From positions 1,550,001 to 1,614,000 of the forward strand of contig NZ_NPDM01000001.1 of NCBI RefSeq assembly GCF_002812085.1: 64,000 nucleotides of DNA, in the 5' to 3' direction. Below the pieces are notes generated by a model. The model ran no database searches. It was not told the origin of the DNA and saw only the letters and a program-made list of their open reading frames with translations. Every line of letters starts with the position of its first letter. Position 1 is the stretch's first letter. This DNA is from Leptospira levettii. GTDB lineage: Bacteria; Spirochaetota; Leptospiria; Leptospirales; Leptospiraceae. Positions 42,671-52,903 of the stretch are shown one piece after another. A program made the position numbers and the translations under genes.

Positions 42671-43234
42671 ATGTCCAATATCAACACACAAATTCCAGAC
42701 TTCACAACAGAGGCTTTCCATAACGGTGCCTTCAAAAAAATCAGCAAAAAAGACGTACTCGGAAAATGGTCTGTTTTTGTTTTTTATCCTGCTGACTTTA
42801 CCTTTGTCTGCCCAACTGAACTTGGTGATGTAGCAGATCATTACGAAGAACTTCAAAAGATGGGTGTAGAAGTGTATTCTGTTTCTACGGATACTCACTT
42901 TGTTCACAAAGCATGGCATGAAGCAAGTGACACAATCAAAAAAATCAAATTCCCAATGTTAGGTGATGCATCAGGAAAAATCACAAGGGGATTCGGGGTT
43001 ATGATTGAAGATGATGGTCAAGCACTTAGAGGAACATTTGTAGTGAACCCAGAGGGAGTCATCAAAACTGCTGAAATCCATGATCTTGGAATCGGAAGAT
43101 CAGCTGAAGAGTTGGTTCGTAAAGTACAAGCTGCTCAGTATGTTGCAAACAATGACGGAGAAGTTTGTCCTGCAAAATGGAAACCAGGTAATACAACATT
43201 GAAGCCAGGTCTTGACTTGGTAGGAAAAATCTAA
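42671..43234 (+). CDS. ahpC: Alkyl hydroperoxide reductase subunit C (2-Cys peroxiredoxin)
   Basis: 187 residues, the usual AhpC length. The peroxidatic Cys is C47 in the classic DFTFVCPTE motif, and the resolving Cys is C166 in GEVCPAKW. Arg (GRSAEELVRK region) and Thr (FTFVCP) of the active site are present. AhpC reduces H2O2 and organic peroxides to water/alcohols and is recycled by AhpF, encoded 43 nt downstream. A perfect hairpin separates the two genes. Expression is presumably under the OxyR-like regulator just upstream. Confidence 0.97.
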   Translation: MSNINTQIPDFTTEAFHNGAFKKISKKDVLGKWSVFVFYPADFTFVCPTELGDVADHYEELQKMGVEVYSVSTDTHFVHKAWHEASDTIKKIKFPMLGDASGKITRGFGVMIEDDGQALRGTFVVNPEGVIKTAEIHDLGIGRSAEELVRKVQAAQYVANNDGEVCPAKWKPGNTTLKPGLDLVGKI

Positions 43235-43240
43235 ACAAAA

Positions 43241-43263
43241 TTAGGCGGGTTTTGCCCGCCTAA
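43241..43263 (+). terminator. Intergenic hairpin between ahpC and ahpF
   Basis: TTAGGCGGG (43241-43249) and CCCGCCTAA (43255-43263) pair perfectly over nine base pairs around a 5-nt loop. No T-tract follows; an AGGAGG ribosome-binding site comes next. It is therefore more likely a leaky terminator or an mRNA-stabilising/processing hairpin that sets a higher ahpC than ahpF level. Confidence 0.7.
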
Positions 43264-43277
43264 ACTAGGAGGAAGTT

Positions 43278-44837
43278 ATGTTAGATGAATCAACAAAACA
43301 ACAAGTAAAACAATATTTTGAAAGAATTAAAAATCCGATAACAATTCAATTGTATTCTGGTGAACATGAAAAAAGAGAAGAACTTGTTAGTTTTCTAAAT
43401 GATATTTTGTCGTTGAGTCCACTCATAAAACTTGAAAACTCAAATGATTTGTCTGATGGACTCCGGTTTTCTATTTTGTCGAACGGAAACCCAACTGGAA
43501 TTCATTTTTCTGGAATCCCAATGGGTCACGAATTCACATCTTTTATATTGGCAATCCTACAATCTGGAGGGAATCCAATCAAATTAGAAGAAGGAATTTT
43601 ATCCGCAGTATCAAAGTTAAATGGTGAATTTCGATTTGAAACTTTCATTTCACTTGATTGCCATAATTGTCCAGAGGTTGTGCAAACCCTAAATAGTTTT
43701 GCATTGGTGAACTCAAATATTTCTCACAATATGATTGATGGTGCGATGTATCCAGATTTGGTAAAAGAAAGGAATATCCAGGGAGTTCCTGCTGTTTACT
43801 TAAATGGCGAACGATTCCTAAGTGGAAAAGCAGAAGCATCTGTCATCTTTGATAAACTTTTGGAACTTTATTCCATTCCTTCTGCAAGTGATTCGAAAGA
43901 AGAAATGGAAAATCCAAAACAAGTTTATGATGTGACTGTGATTGGAGGTGGACCATCGGGAGTAACTGCTGCAGTTTACGCTGCAAGAAAAGGATTGAAT
44001 ACCCTTGTGATTGCAGATCGATTGGGTGGTCAAGTAAAGGATACCTTGGGAATCGAAAATATTATATCTGTTCCTTACACAACAGGTCCAGAACTAACTC
44101 ATGTGTTGGCAAATCAACTTGATAAAAATCAAATTAGAAAAAAAGAGAATGTCCGCGTTCAAAAAATTGAACCAGGGCAAATCAAAATCATTCATTTAAA
44201 TACTGGTGAAAAAATCCATACCAAAACGGTTATCCTCTCAACAGGTGCTAAGTGGAGAGAACTAAATGTGCCTGGAGAAAAGGAATTTGTTGGTAAAGGA
44301 GTTGCATATTGTCCACATTGTGACGGTCCGTTTTTTAAAGATAAGGATGTGGCTGTTGTGGGTGGTGGTAACTCTGGAGTAGAAGCAGCCCTAGATTTAA
44401 GTGGAATAGTGAAATCTGTAACCTTGGTTGAGTTTGGTGATAAATTAAACGCAGACAAAGTATTATTAGATAAAGTAGCTAGTTCACCTAATATAAAAAC
44501 TTTAATAAAAGCACAGACAACAGAAATCCAAACTGGTGAAGATAAAGTAACAGGATTAACCTACAAAGATCGATCGACAGAAGAGATATCTACAATTCCT
44601 TTGGATGGTGTTTTTGTCCAAATTGGACTCGTACCAAACAGTAGTTTTGTGAAAGATTTGGTCGCAACCAATCGATTTGGGGAAATTTTGGTCGATGAAA
44701 AATGTAAAACCAATGTGGATGGAATATTTGCTTGTGGGGATGTTACCAATACTCCTTACAAACAAATTATCATTGCGATGGGAGAGGGCGCAAAGGCAGC
44801 AATTAGTGCTTTTGAGTATCTTTTACACGTGGCCTGA
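43278..44837 (+). CDS. ahpF: Alkyl hydroperoxide reductase subunit F
   Basis: 519 residues, standard AhpF size. The N-terminal tandem thioredoxin-fold domain carries the CHNC redox pair (C128, C131). A FAD-binding Rossmann motif follows at about 221 ([19 protein letters not shown]), and the thioredoxin-reductase-like redox pair is C345/C348 ([10 protein letters not shown]). A second, NAD(P)H-binding glycine motif is [15 protein letters not shown]. It transfers electrons from NADH to AhpC. AGGAGG precedes the ATG. Its last 15 nt overlap the convergent hybrid-kinase gene. Confidence 0.96.
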   Translation: MLDESTKQQVKQYFERIKNPITIQLYSGEHEKREELVSFLNDILSLSPLIKLENSNDLSDGLRFSILSNGNPTGIHFSGIPMGHEFTSFILAILQSGGNPIKLEEGILSAVSKLNGEFRFETFISLDCHNCPEVVQTLNSFALVNSNISHNMIDGAMYPDLVKERNIQGVPAVYLNGERFLSGKAEASVIFDKLLELYSIPSASDSKEEMENPKQVYDVTVIGGGPSGVTAAVYAARKGLNTLVIADRLGGQVKDTLGIENIISVPYTTGPELTHVLANQLDKNQIRKKENVRVQKIEPGQIKIIHLNTGEKIHTKTVILSTGAKWRELNVPGEKEFVGKGVAYCPHCDGPFFKDKDVAVVGGGNSGVEAALDLSGIVKSVTLVEFGDKLNADKVLLDKVASSPNIKTLIKAQTTEIQTGEDKVTGLTYKDRSTEEISTIPLDGVFVQIGLVPNSSFVKDLVATNRFGEILVDEKCKTNVDGIFACGDVTNTPYKQIIIAMGEGAKAAISAFEYLLHVA

Positions 44838-47207
44838 AGTTAACCATTTTTCAACAGTTTCATAAAGGTAGGCGGCGGAAATTGGTTTAGTCAAAAAATC
44901 ATCCATTCCAGATTCCATCGCCGAATCTTTTACAGAATAAAATGCCCCAGCTGTTAATGCAACAATTGGGGTTTTTTTACTTAGATCCTTTTCTAATTTT
45001 CTAATTTCGATCGTAGCAGTATACCCATCCATAATTGGCATTTGTAAGTCCATTATGATTAGATCAGGTTTACGGAATTGAAACTTTTCTAATGCATCAA
45101 CACCATCAACCGCATAACGCAAACTCATGTTAGGGTATTTTTTTTGTAATAATTTAGACAAAAGTTTTCGATTCAATTCATTGTCTTCAACAATTAGGAT
45201 ATCATTCTGAAATTCTGGTTTTTGGGATTTGGTTATTTCGTCGTTTGTTGTAGGTTTTTCTTGGAATATAGTTTTAGCAGTCTCTCCGATGGATTTTGAC
45301 TCTAATTTTAATATGAAACTAAACTTACTACCTACATTCAATTCACTTTTAATATTTAGTTTAGAATTCATTTTTAACAATAGTTCATTTGTAATTGATA
45401 ATCCAAGTCCAGTTCCGCCATACTTGCGTGTAATGGATGTATCTGCTTGCGAAAATGTATCAAAGAGTCTTGATCTAGAATTCATGTCGATTCCAATTCC
45501 AGTATCAGAAACTTCGAACTCAATGGTTACAATATCCCCAAATTTCTCTTTTTGAATGATTGATACATTCACTGAACCTTCATGGGTAAACTTGATAGCA
45601 TTTCCAATTAGATTTGATAGGATTTGACGTATGCGTAAAGGGTCTAAGGAAATAAATGTTGGTAAATGTTCGTCGATATTCAACTGTAATGCAATTCTTT
45701 TGCTAGCCGCCGACACTTGAAATAAATCTACCGTTGATTGTGCTAAGTCTTTTAGGTTTGTACTGATTGATTCAAATTCAATTTTGCCTGCATCAATTTT
45801 GGAAAAATCTAAAATTTGATTTACTAACTCTAATAAACTTTTTCCTGATAAAAATATATTTTTTAGATATTCTTTTTGTTCTTCTTGTAATGGAGAATTG
45901 AGTAAAAGCTCAGTAAAACCAATGATTCCATTTAATGGAGTTCTAATTTCATGGCTCATGTTTGCCAAAAAATTACCTTTCGCTAAATTTGCTGCCTCAG
46001 CTAATTCTTTTGCATGACGCAATGTATACTCTATTTTTTTTGTTTCTGTAAGGTCGGTGTTGGAACCTAACATTCGAATCTTGTTTCCAGATGCATCTCT
46101 TTGGATATAACATCGAGATAAAACATGAACGTAATTCCCTTTGCGTTTTTTCATTTGGAAGGTAAATTCAAATGTTTCTCTTTGTGAGGCTAATATATTC
46201 TCTAAAAATTCACTAACCCATCCTACATCGTCAGGATGGATTAAACTTTGCCAATAACCAATTGGAACATTATCGGGTTTATCATTATTGCCAAATTCTA
46301 ACCACCATCTTCTAGAATAAATAACTGTATTATTGACCAGATCCCAATCAAACCATCCATCGGAGCTAGCCTCCAAGATTAGTGAATATCTTTCATTGTA
46401 CTCTTTTAGTGCGTTTTCAGCTAATTTTTGTTCGGTGATATCTTTACTTGCGCCTACTATATATTTAAATTTGCCATCAACTTCAACTGGTGTGAGCTCA
46501 GTGATCCAAATTTTAGTTCCCGCAGGCATCGCAAAACTTTCTTCATAAGAGATTGTTTTTTTTGCTTGGATTGCTCTTTTAAAATTATTGATGACTACGT
46601 TTCCAAGATCTTCTCCTAAAAGTTCACTAGGAGTTTTTCCTTGGATCATAGTCTGAGTGATCCCGGTTGACTTTTCATATGCTAAATTGATTCGGCGAAT
46701 GATAAATTGATCAGAATCCATCACTTCAATTAAAAACATGGAATCTTGAGAACCATTAAAAATAATATTATTTTCGAATAATAGGTGTTTGGCGTCAACA
46801 GACTCATCTTCAAATAATTTTTGTAAGGGAAGTAAGTCAGAAATATCAGAGACAATTCCATCAATACGATAGGTATCATTTATTGGATTGTGGATTAATC
46901 TACCTCGGCATTCAATATACTTAATTCGATTGTCCATAGTTAAAATTCTAATTCGAAGGCGAAATTTCTTATCTTTACGAATCGATTTTAGTGCGTGTTT
47001 GATTAAATTTCGATCCTCCTTATAAATAAAATTTTGCCACGATTGTTTGTTTTTTAAAAAAAACTCACTATCATAACCCGTGAGTGTCTTTACAGAAGGA
47101 CTTGTATAAAGAATTTCTAATTTTGGATATCCTATCGAAAACACAATATCCTCAAAATCTGACAGAATTTGGATTTCGAGGGATGGGTGAGTTGCCATAC
47201 TTTCCAT
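44823..47207 (-). CDS. Hybrid sensor histidine kinase with PAS domains and receiver
   Basis: 794 residues, no membrane segment, so cytoplasmic. Three PAS domains (about 10-120, 140-265, 275-390) are followed by HisKA (NFLANMSHEIRTPLNGIIGF, phospho-His in SHEIRTP) and HATPase_c (NLIGNAIKFT, DTGIGI, KYGGTGLGLSI). A C-terminal receiver domain follows (ILIVEDNELNRKLL, DLIIMDLQMPIMDG with the Asp, FLTKPIS). A separate output protein, for example an Hpt protein or another receiver, must act downstream; none lies adjacent. ATG 47205-47207 was kept; a second ATG 9 nt in is the alternative. Confidence 0.92.
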   Translation of the reverse strand: MESMATHPSLEIQILSDFEDIVFSIGYPKLEILYTSPSVKTLTGYDSEFFLKNKQSWQNFIYKEDRNLIKHALKSIRKDKKFRLRIRILTMDNRIKYIECRGRLIHNPINDTYRIDGIVSDISDLLPLQKLFEDESVDAKHLLFENNIIFNGSQDSMFLIEVMDSDQFIIRRINLAYEKSTGITQTMIQGKTPSELLGEDLGNVVINNFKRAIQAKKTISYEESFAMPAGTKIWITELTPVEVDGKFKYIVGASKDITEQKLAENALKEYNERYSLILEASSDGWFDWDLVNNTVIYSRRWWLEFGNNDKPDNVPIGYWQSLIHPDDVGWVSEFLENILASQRETFEFTFQMKKRKGNYVHVLSRCYIQRDASGNKIRMLGSNTDLTETKKIEYTLRHAKELAEAANLAKGNFLANMSHEIRTPLNGIIGFTELLLNSPLQEEQKEYLKNIFLSGKSLLELVNQILDFSKIDAGKIEFESISTNLKDLAQSTVDLFQVSAASKRIALQLNIDEHLPTFISLDPLRIRQILSNLIGNAIKFTHEGSVNVSIIQKEKFGDIVTIEFEVSDTGIGIDMNSRSRLFDTFSQADTSITRKYGGTGLGLSITNELLLKMNSKLNIKSELNVGSKFSFILKLESKSIGETAKTIFQEKPTTNDEITKSQKPEFQNDILIVEDNELNRKLLSKLLQKKYPNMSLRYAVDGVDALEKFQFRKPDLIIMDLQMPIMDGYTATIEIRKLEKDLSKKTPIVALTAGAFYSVKDSAMESGMDDFLTKPISAAYLYETVEKWLTSGHV

Positions 47208-47249
47208 AGGACGAAAAAAAATTCGGGAAAGATAGTGTTTTTACGATCT

Positions 47250-47684
47250 CTACTCTTGTTTTTGGATGAGAAAAGGTAAAGCAAGTGACGGGGCAAATTT
47301 TGGATAACTCATACCTAACAAATTCCCATCACTGAGTACTCGAAATTCATCCACAATGTAAGGCCAGGGGAATGGAGCCTCATTCGTATAACGCAAAAAT
47401 AAAGAAGTTTGGCCATCAATTGGTGATTTTTCCAAAGATACTACCATTGTATATTTTTCTTGGAATGTTTTGTCGCCAGATTTTAAAAACAAGTTTGTTG
47501 CTGTTTCATTCCCTCGAAACGACTTTCCCCACCAATTTCGAAAATGCAAATATTGTAGTCCAGTTTTGGAAGTCCATTGAAACCATTTTGGACCTAACCA
47601 TTGGATTTGAAAGTTTCCAGTTGGTATTACAGTTGGAGCATTTAAAGTTAAATATTGTTTTTTATAAGCAAACAGTGACATCAC
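47250..47684 (-). CDS. Hypothetical protein
   Basis: 144 residues from GTG 47684, or 143 from the ATG next to it. The sequence is aromatic- and Pro-rich with a beta-rich appearance (FQIQWLGPKWFQWTSKTGLQ; FLRYTNEAPFPWPYIVDEF). No signal peptide is complete in this frame, although the codons just upstream are hydrophobic and without a start codon, so an upstream non-standard start remains possible. No family recognised. It lies 42 nt upstream of the hybrid kinase on the same strand. Confidence 0.55.
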   Translation of the reverse strand: MMSLFAYKKQYLTLNAPTVIPTGNFQIQWLGPKWFQWTSKTGLQYLHFRNWWGKSFRGNETATNLFLKSGDKTFQEKYTMVVSLEKSPIDGQTSLFLRYTNEAPFPWPYIVDEFRVLSDGNLLGMSYPKFAPSLALPFLIQKQE

Positions 47685-47833
47685 CAGTAATCCAACGAAA
47701 TAATTTCTAAAGCATAGCGAATTTCAGGATAGTAAAAAAAAAAATTGGAAAGATATTGTCTTTCATTCAGGAAAGACTTGGCAATTCTAACCAACAATCG
47801 TAGAACAGAGAACATTCGGTTTTTGGAGATTGT

Positions 47834-50800
47834 ATGCGTAAATTATTGCTTTGGGTTTCGATGTTGTTTTTCCTCGTTTCTTGCCAATCTATTGGTGGAG
47901 TTTTTAAATCGATCAAACGCACAATTTTCCCAAGTAGTTGTCGTTTGGAAGTAAAATTAGATACAACGGATTTAAAGTATTTAGATAATTTATGGGATTA
48001 TAAAATCTTTGTTTCGGAAGACACTGAATTTTCGGAGTTAGTAGAAGCGGTTACCATTTCTCCGAAGCCATCCATTGAACCAAGTTTTGGATCTTCTTAC
48101 ATTAGCCGTGAATTTTCCTTGGACCATTGGAATTTCGATGAAAATGTTGAATACCAAATCACAGTTTCTAAATTTTATGCAACTAACGATTGTTTTCTGG
48201 AAAATCCTGTTAGTTTTACTTTGCCGAAGATGATTCGGCGACCATCATTTTCCTTATTCAATGAAAATATATTTGAATCGAACTTAAACAAAGTGTTGCC
48301 AATTGCTATCGCAAATGTACCTGAATTTGAAGTTAGGTCGGCAAATATTACCGTTCCAATTTTAGTCAATGCGATTGCAAGTTTAGGAAATGGTTATTAT
48401 AGTTATGATAAAGAATTAAATTGGAAAACTTCAACATGGAAATCAGGCGAAAAAGTTAATTCATTCAGAAACCAAGGGATGGACATTGATTCTTATTTTG
48501 GGTCCAAACCAAATAGTAAAGGTTGGCTTGCTTTAGAATTAGGTGCTACTGTCGTTGATGAAAGCAATGATGAACGTTACAAAACAGAAAGTATCTTTTT
48601 ACAATCAACAAATTTGGGTATTACCACAAAGGAAGATCCCGATAAATTGCATGTTTGGATCCATACTTTGTCCAATGCAGTTCCTGTACCAAATACAAAT
48701 ATCAGTTTATATGTCAAAGGGAGTTTAAAAGGAAATTGTAAAACAGACCAAGATGGTTATTGTACGGTTCCTTCCATTGCAAACAATAAACTTATGGAAT
48801 ATTCTGTATTGATTGCAGAAGAACCAACAGGAGACAAAGCATTTCTACATTTTAACCAAACACATATTGATGGTTATTCCGAATACCATTCTGATGATCA
48901 CATCAAAGGAAAAATTTATTTTGACCGAAAATTATACCGTCCCGGTGATCGAGTAGAAATCAAAGCTTATCTGACTGACCGGAAAAATGGAACATTAATA
49001 CCTTATGCTTCCAAATCCGTGCTTGTAAAAATCAGAGATTCACGAGGTAAGGAAGTTTTAAATCAGAATACAACAACTACTTCACAAGGAGGTGTTGTTT
49101 CGAGTTATCTTGTTTCAGATGATGCAGGTTTAGGGCATTATTCGGTATCCATCTCTATCCACGGTGATAATCATTCCGTCACATATGATACCTTCCAAGT
49201 AGAAGAGTTTCGGCCAGTGAATTTTATGGTAAATGTTTCACTCGCGAAACTTGCCAAAAAAAATGAGAATATTAAAGGAACAGTGGAAGGTAAATACATG
49301 TTTGGTGCTCCTATGGCAGGTGCCAAAGTTAGTTATTCCGTGTTAAAACGAAATCGTTATGTTTCCTTTGAACAATTTCCAAGTTTCGATTTCTCTGAAA
49401 CATGGTATGACTATGAAGATGAATATAATGATGGAAATTCAGATTATGTAACTGGATCAGAAGGAGTATTAGACAACCAAGGAAATTATAAACTTGATAT
49501 TCCAATCAAATCTTTAACTCGTAAATTTGTTACCGATGGAGAAGAAATCGAAATTGCAGATCCTTTTCACTTGGTTGTAGAATCATCTGTTTTTGATGTA
49601 GATGGAAAAACAGTTACAAAATCAGCTAATATTCCATACCAACCTTCCGAAACATATGTTGGTTTAAAATGTAATGATCGTTACCAGTCGTTAGACAAAC
49701 CTTTTCAGTTTACAACAATTGCAGTCGATGCCAAGGGAAAAGCCGTACCTGGGGAAGATTTAAAAGCTTACATCATTTATAATGATTGGACTTCTGTTTT
49801 GTCTCAAGGAATTGGGAAATATTTTTTCAGAAGTAACCAGCTAACAAAAAAAGTCGTAGAGGTGAAAAAATTCACTTCGAAATCAGAAGGAGTTAGCTTT
49901 GATTACCGAACAAAAGATCCTGGTAGTTATACAATTTTAGTGTTAAACAAAGACAAAGTTTTTTCAAGAGTCGACTTTTATGCATATCAAAAGGAATCTT
50001 ATTACACTTGGGACTTTCGAGGGGATGATTCGATTGAATTACGTTCTGATAAAAATGAATATAAAATAGGAGACAAAGCAAAAATATTAATCAAATCTCC
50101 ACTTCAAAATGCTCGTGTGATTATCACAGTCGAAAGAGATTCCATTTATTTTAAAAAATCATTTTTAATGAAGGGGAATAGTGCCCCAATCGAAATTCCA
50201 ATTGAAGATATTTACCTACCCAATGTCGAAGTAAATGTCGTATTACTTTCTGGAAGGTTGAGTCCTCCAGAAGGGTTATCTGGTGAAGATATAAAAGAAT
50301 TCAACGAACAAGACTTAGGTGCTCCTAAGGCAAAGACTGGTTCCATCACATTAAAAGTAGATTTGGGAACCAAAAATGCGCCTGTCACAGTTAATACGGA
50401 TAAATCAGAATACCAACCAAGAGAACAAGTCAAGTTGGCAATCAAAACAATTCCTGGTGCAGAATTAACAATTTCAGTCGCTGATAGAGGCGTATTAGAT
50501 TTGGTTGGATATAGTTTCCAATCACCAATTCAAATATTTTATCAATATTGGTACAATGTAATCAAAACATTTGAGCTTCGTTCGATGATCATCAAACACT
50601 ATTTATATGCAAATAAGGGAGACAGTCCTGGTGGGGATTATGGAGAAGATTCAGGAGGTGGTTTTTCTGCTGATTCTGAGTCTGGAGCAAGAAAAGATTT
50701 TCGGCTTACCGCATATTGGAATCCAGTTGTGATTGCAGATCAAAATGGGGAAGCAAATTTGAATTTTACACTTCCTGATAATTTAACAACCTTTAGGGTG

Positions 50801-52903
50801 ATGGTAGCATCTGCTTCTAATGGAAAGTATGGTGTGACCAATTCAGAATTTTTAGTTAAAAAGAATTTAGTGTTACAAAAATCAGTAGCAAGGTTTATAC
50901 GTGTTGGCGATAGTTTAGAGTTAGGTGGAAGTATTACTAACAATACCAAGGTTAATGGTAAGTTTAAATATAAAATAGAATCAAAGTTTCTAAATGAGGA
51001 AAAAAAGTGGATTCCAATCGAACTGAATGCCGGACAAACTAAAGAAGTTCTAAAAACATTTCAAATTTCAGAATCGCAATTCATCAAACTCAAACAAAAC
51101 AAACCAAATGAGGACATTCAATTGTCGTATCAAATTTCTGTAGAGCCAGAAAATGATGGGACTTTTCTTTCGTTCAAAAAATCAGACGTATCGGATTCCT
51201 TACTTGTCACTTTACCGATCAAAGAGTTTGATCCTGTTACTTCTGTTCAATTTACAGGTTATACAGATTCCGAGTTTAAAACTTCGATTCCATTTCCTAA
51301 AAAAGATTCAATTTTATTAAATAAAGGGTCTTTGGATATTCGTATTTCTGGTACTGCTCTCACCGCACTAAAATCTGCCTTTGATTTTTATGAATCAAAT
51401 CCCTATTTTTGTATGGAACAAAGGACTTCTGCTTATTTGCTTTCGTTAAGTTCTGGAGAACTATTAAAGGAATTCCAATACAAAGCACCTTCAAAAGATT
51501 CGTACGATTTCAATCAAATTGAAAAATTGTTTTTGGATGAAATGTCAGAATTTCAAACCTATAATGGTGGTTTTAAATTATGGAAAAGTTACGGACGAAG
51601 TGGTTATCCTTACCTAACAGCCTATGTGATTTCTGTTATGCAATTGGGAAAGGAAAAAGGCAAACGAACCAATTTGAATGCTTACCAAGCAGGTATCAAG
51701 TTTTTAGAAAGTTATATTAAAAGTCCAACAGAGACATCAATCGATTCCTACCAAACTTTAAGTTTAATCTATTCTGTTTTTGTAAAAGAGAAAAAAGATG
51801 TAAGTTCCTTAGAAAAAACAATCATTGATCATTTTGAAGAATTAAATCCAAAATCACGTGGGATCTTTTTAACTGCGTATGCAGATTTTCATAAAATCGA
51901 TTCGTATCTTTCGGATCCAACATTCAAAAAACTTTATGAAGATTTTGTCAGTTATATTGAATATGATAAAGAATTATTCATAGTAAAACCTATGAAGAAA
52001 AATCCTGACGAATATTTTTATTATTCATATTACAATACATCTTCTGTGCTTGGAAATTATTTACGATTATTATTACGTGTTGATTCTAAAAATCCAAGGA
52101 TGGTTCAACTCGTAAATGCAATTATGATGGATCGAAATAGAAGTTTCTGGACTGACAGTCATAGTGTAGGAACGATTGCTTTAGCTTTGTCTGAATATCG
52201 GAATCGATTTGAAGCAACGAAGAGTGAAACGGAAGGAGAAGTTGTTTTCGGAGAAAAAACAATCATAGACGAATCATTTTCTCCGACATCTGACTCTATT
52301 TTCAAAGAAGAAATTTCATTTGATCGACTATTTGATGGAAATTCTGTTTCTACAAAACCAATTTCATTTAAACGAACAAGTTCAGAAGGTAGATTGTATT
52401 TTCAAACACGTTTGATGTATGTTCCAGTGAAAGAGACAACACAGGAAAAATTTAATGGATTAGAAATCAAAAAAACAATCTATCGTATAGATGGAAGGGA
52501 TTCTGATGGAAATCCAATTTTAAAAGAAGTATCAAACTTACAAAGAGGTTCCACATATTTAATCAAACTCAAAGTATTGAGTAAAAAAGACCAGGCATTT
52601 GTAATCGTTATCGATCCTATACCGAGTCATACTGAGATTGTGAATACATCTTTTTTGACAGAGAAATCATCCGATGCAGAAGATGCGGATGTTACAGAAT
52701 CTAGTTATGGTCAGTATACGGAGTATCGAGATGATCGCGTGATATTCTCTGATGATTTTTTACGCAAAGGAGAGACGGAATACAAATACATTCTAAGACC
52801 TGTTGCAAAAGGAAATTCTATACTTCCAGCATCAAAAACATTTTTGATGTACCATCCACAGTTTTATGGCAATACTAGTTCACTTCGGGTAAAAGTGGAG
52901 TGA
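47834..52903 (+). CDS. Bacterial alpha-2-macroglobulin family lipoprotein
   Basis: 1689 residues with a signal peptide and lipobox (FFLVSCQ, Cys near 17). A series of Ig-like MG domains is visible; the MG2-type motif RKLYRPGDRVEIKAYL lies near residue 375. A bait/A2M-type region near 960-985 is followed by the thioester motif C-M-E-Q at residue 1193 in the alpha-alpha toroid domain. Bacterial A2Ms trap host or rival proteases with the thioester and protect the periplasm. The 4-nt GTGA overlap with the PBP1C gene matches the yfhM-pbpC arrangement of other bacteria, linking it to envelope repair. A GGAG site precedes the ATG. Confidence 0.92.
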   Translation: MRKLLLWVSMLFFLVSCQSIGGVFKSIKRTIFPSSCRLEVKLDTTDLKYLDNLWDYKIFVSEDTEFSELVEAVTISPKPSIEPSFGSSYISREFSLDHWNFDENVEYQITVSKFYATNDCFLENPVSFTLPKMIRRPSFSLFNENIFESNLNKVLPIAIANVPEFEVRSANITVPILVNAIASLGNGYYSYDKELNWKTSTWKSGEKVNSFRNQGMDIDSYFGSKPNSKGWLALELGATVVDESNDERYKTESIFLQSTNLGITTKEDPDKLHVWIHTLSNAVPVPNTNISLYVKGSLKGNCKTDQDGYCTVPSIANNKLMEYSVLIAEEPTGDKAFLHFNQTHIDGYSEYHSDDHIKGKIYFDRKLYRPGDRVEIKAYLTDRKNGTLIPYASKSVLVKIRDSRGKEVLNQNTTTTSQGGVVSSYLVSDDAGLGHYSVSISIHGDNHSVTYDTFQVEEFRPVNFMVNVSLAKLAKKNENIKGTVEGKYMFGAPMAGAKVSYSVLKRNRYVSFEQFPSFDFSETWYDYEDEYNDGNSDYVTGSEGVLDNQGNYKLDIPIKSLTRKFVTDGEEIEIADPFHLVVESSVFDVDGKTVTKSANIPYQPSETYVGLKCNDRYQSLDKPFQFTTIAVDAKGKAVPGEDLKAYIIYNDWTSVLSQGIGKYFFRSNQLTKKVVEVKKFTSKSEGVSFDYRTKDPGSYTILVLNKDKVFSRVDFYAYQKESYYTWDFRGDDSIELRSDKNEYKIGDKAKILIKSPLQNARVIITVERDSIYFKKSFLMKGNSAPIEIPIEDIYLPNVEVNVVLLSGRLSPPEGLSGEDIKEFNEQDLGAPKAKTGSITLKVDLGTKNAPVTVNTDKSEYQPREQVKLAIKTIPGAELTISVADRGVLDLVGYSFQSPIQIFYQYWYNVIKTFELRSMIIKHYLYANKGDSPGGDYGEDSGGGFSADSESGARKDFRLTAYWNPVVIADQNGEANLNFTLPDNLTTFRVMVASASNGKYGVTNSEFLVKKNLVLQKSVARFIRVGDSLELGGSITNNTKVNGKFKYKIESKFLNEEKKWIPIELNAGQTKEVLKTFQISESQFIKLKQNKPNEDIQLSYQISVEPENDGTFLSFKKSDVSDSLLVTLPIKEFDPVTSVQFTGYTDSEFKTSIPFPKKDSILLNKGSLDIRISGTALTALKSAFDFYESNPYFCMEQRTSAYLLSLSSGELLKEFQYKAPSKDSYDFNQIEKLFLDEMSEFQTYNGGFKLWKSYGRSGYPYLTAYVISVMQLGKEKGKRTNLNAYQAGIKFLESYIKSPTETSIDSYQTLSLIYSVFVKEKKDVSSLEKTIIDHFEELNPKSRGIFLTAYADFHKIDSYLSDPTFKKLYEDFVSYIEYDKELFIVKPMKKNPDEYFYYSYYNTSSVLGNYLRLLLRVDSKNPRMVQLVNAIMMDRNRSFWTDSHSVGTIALALSEYRNRFEATKSETEGEVVFGEKTIIDESFSPTSDSIFKEEISFDRLFDGNSVSTKPISFKRTSSEGRLYFQTRLMYVPVKETTQEKFNGLEIKKTIYRIDGRDSDGNPILKEVSNLQRGSTYLIKLKVLSKKDQAFVIVIDPIPSHTEIVNTSFLTEKSSDAEDADVTESSYGQYTEYRDDRVIFSDDFLRKGETEYKYILRPVAKGNSILPASKTFLMYHPQFYGNTSSLRVKVE

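Noticed and set aside
47734..47744. Run of 11 A residues upstream of the A2M gene, considered as a phase-variable tract.
   Set aside because: A single homopolymer in AT-rich DNA about 90 bp from the start codon is not enough; it could be an UP-element or chance. Read-level length variation would be needed.
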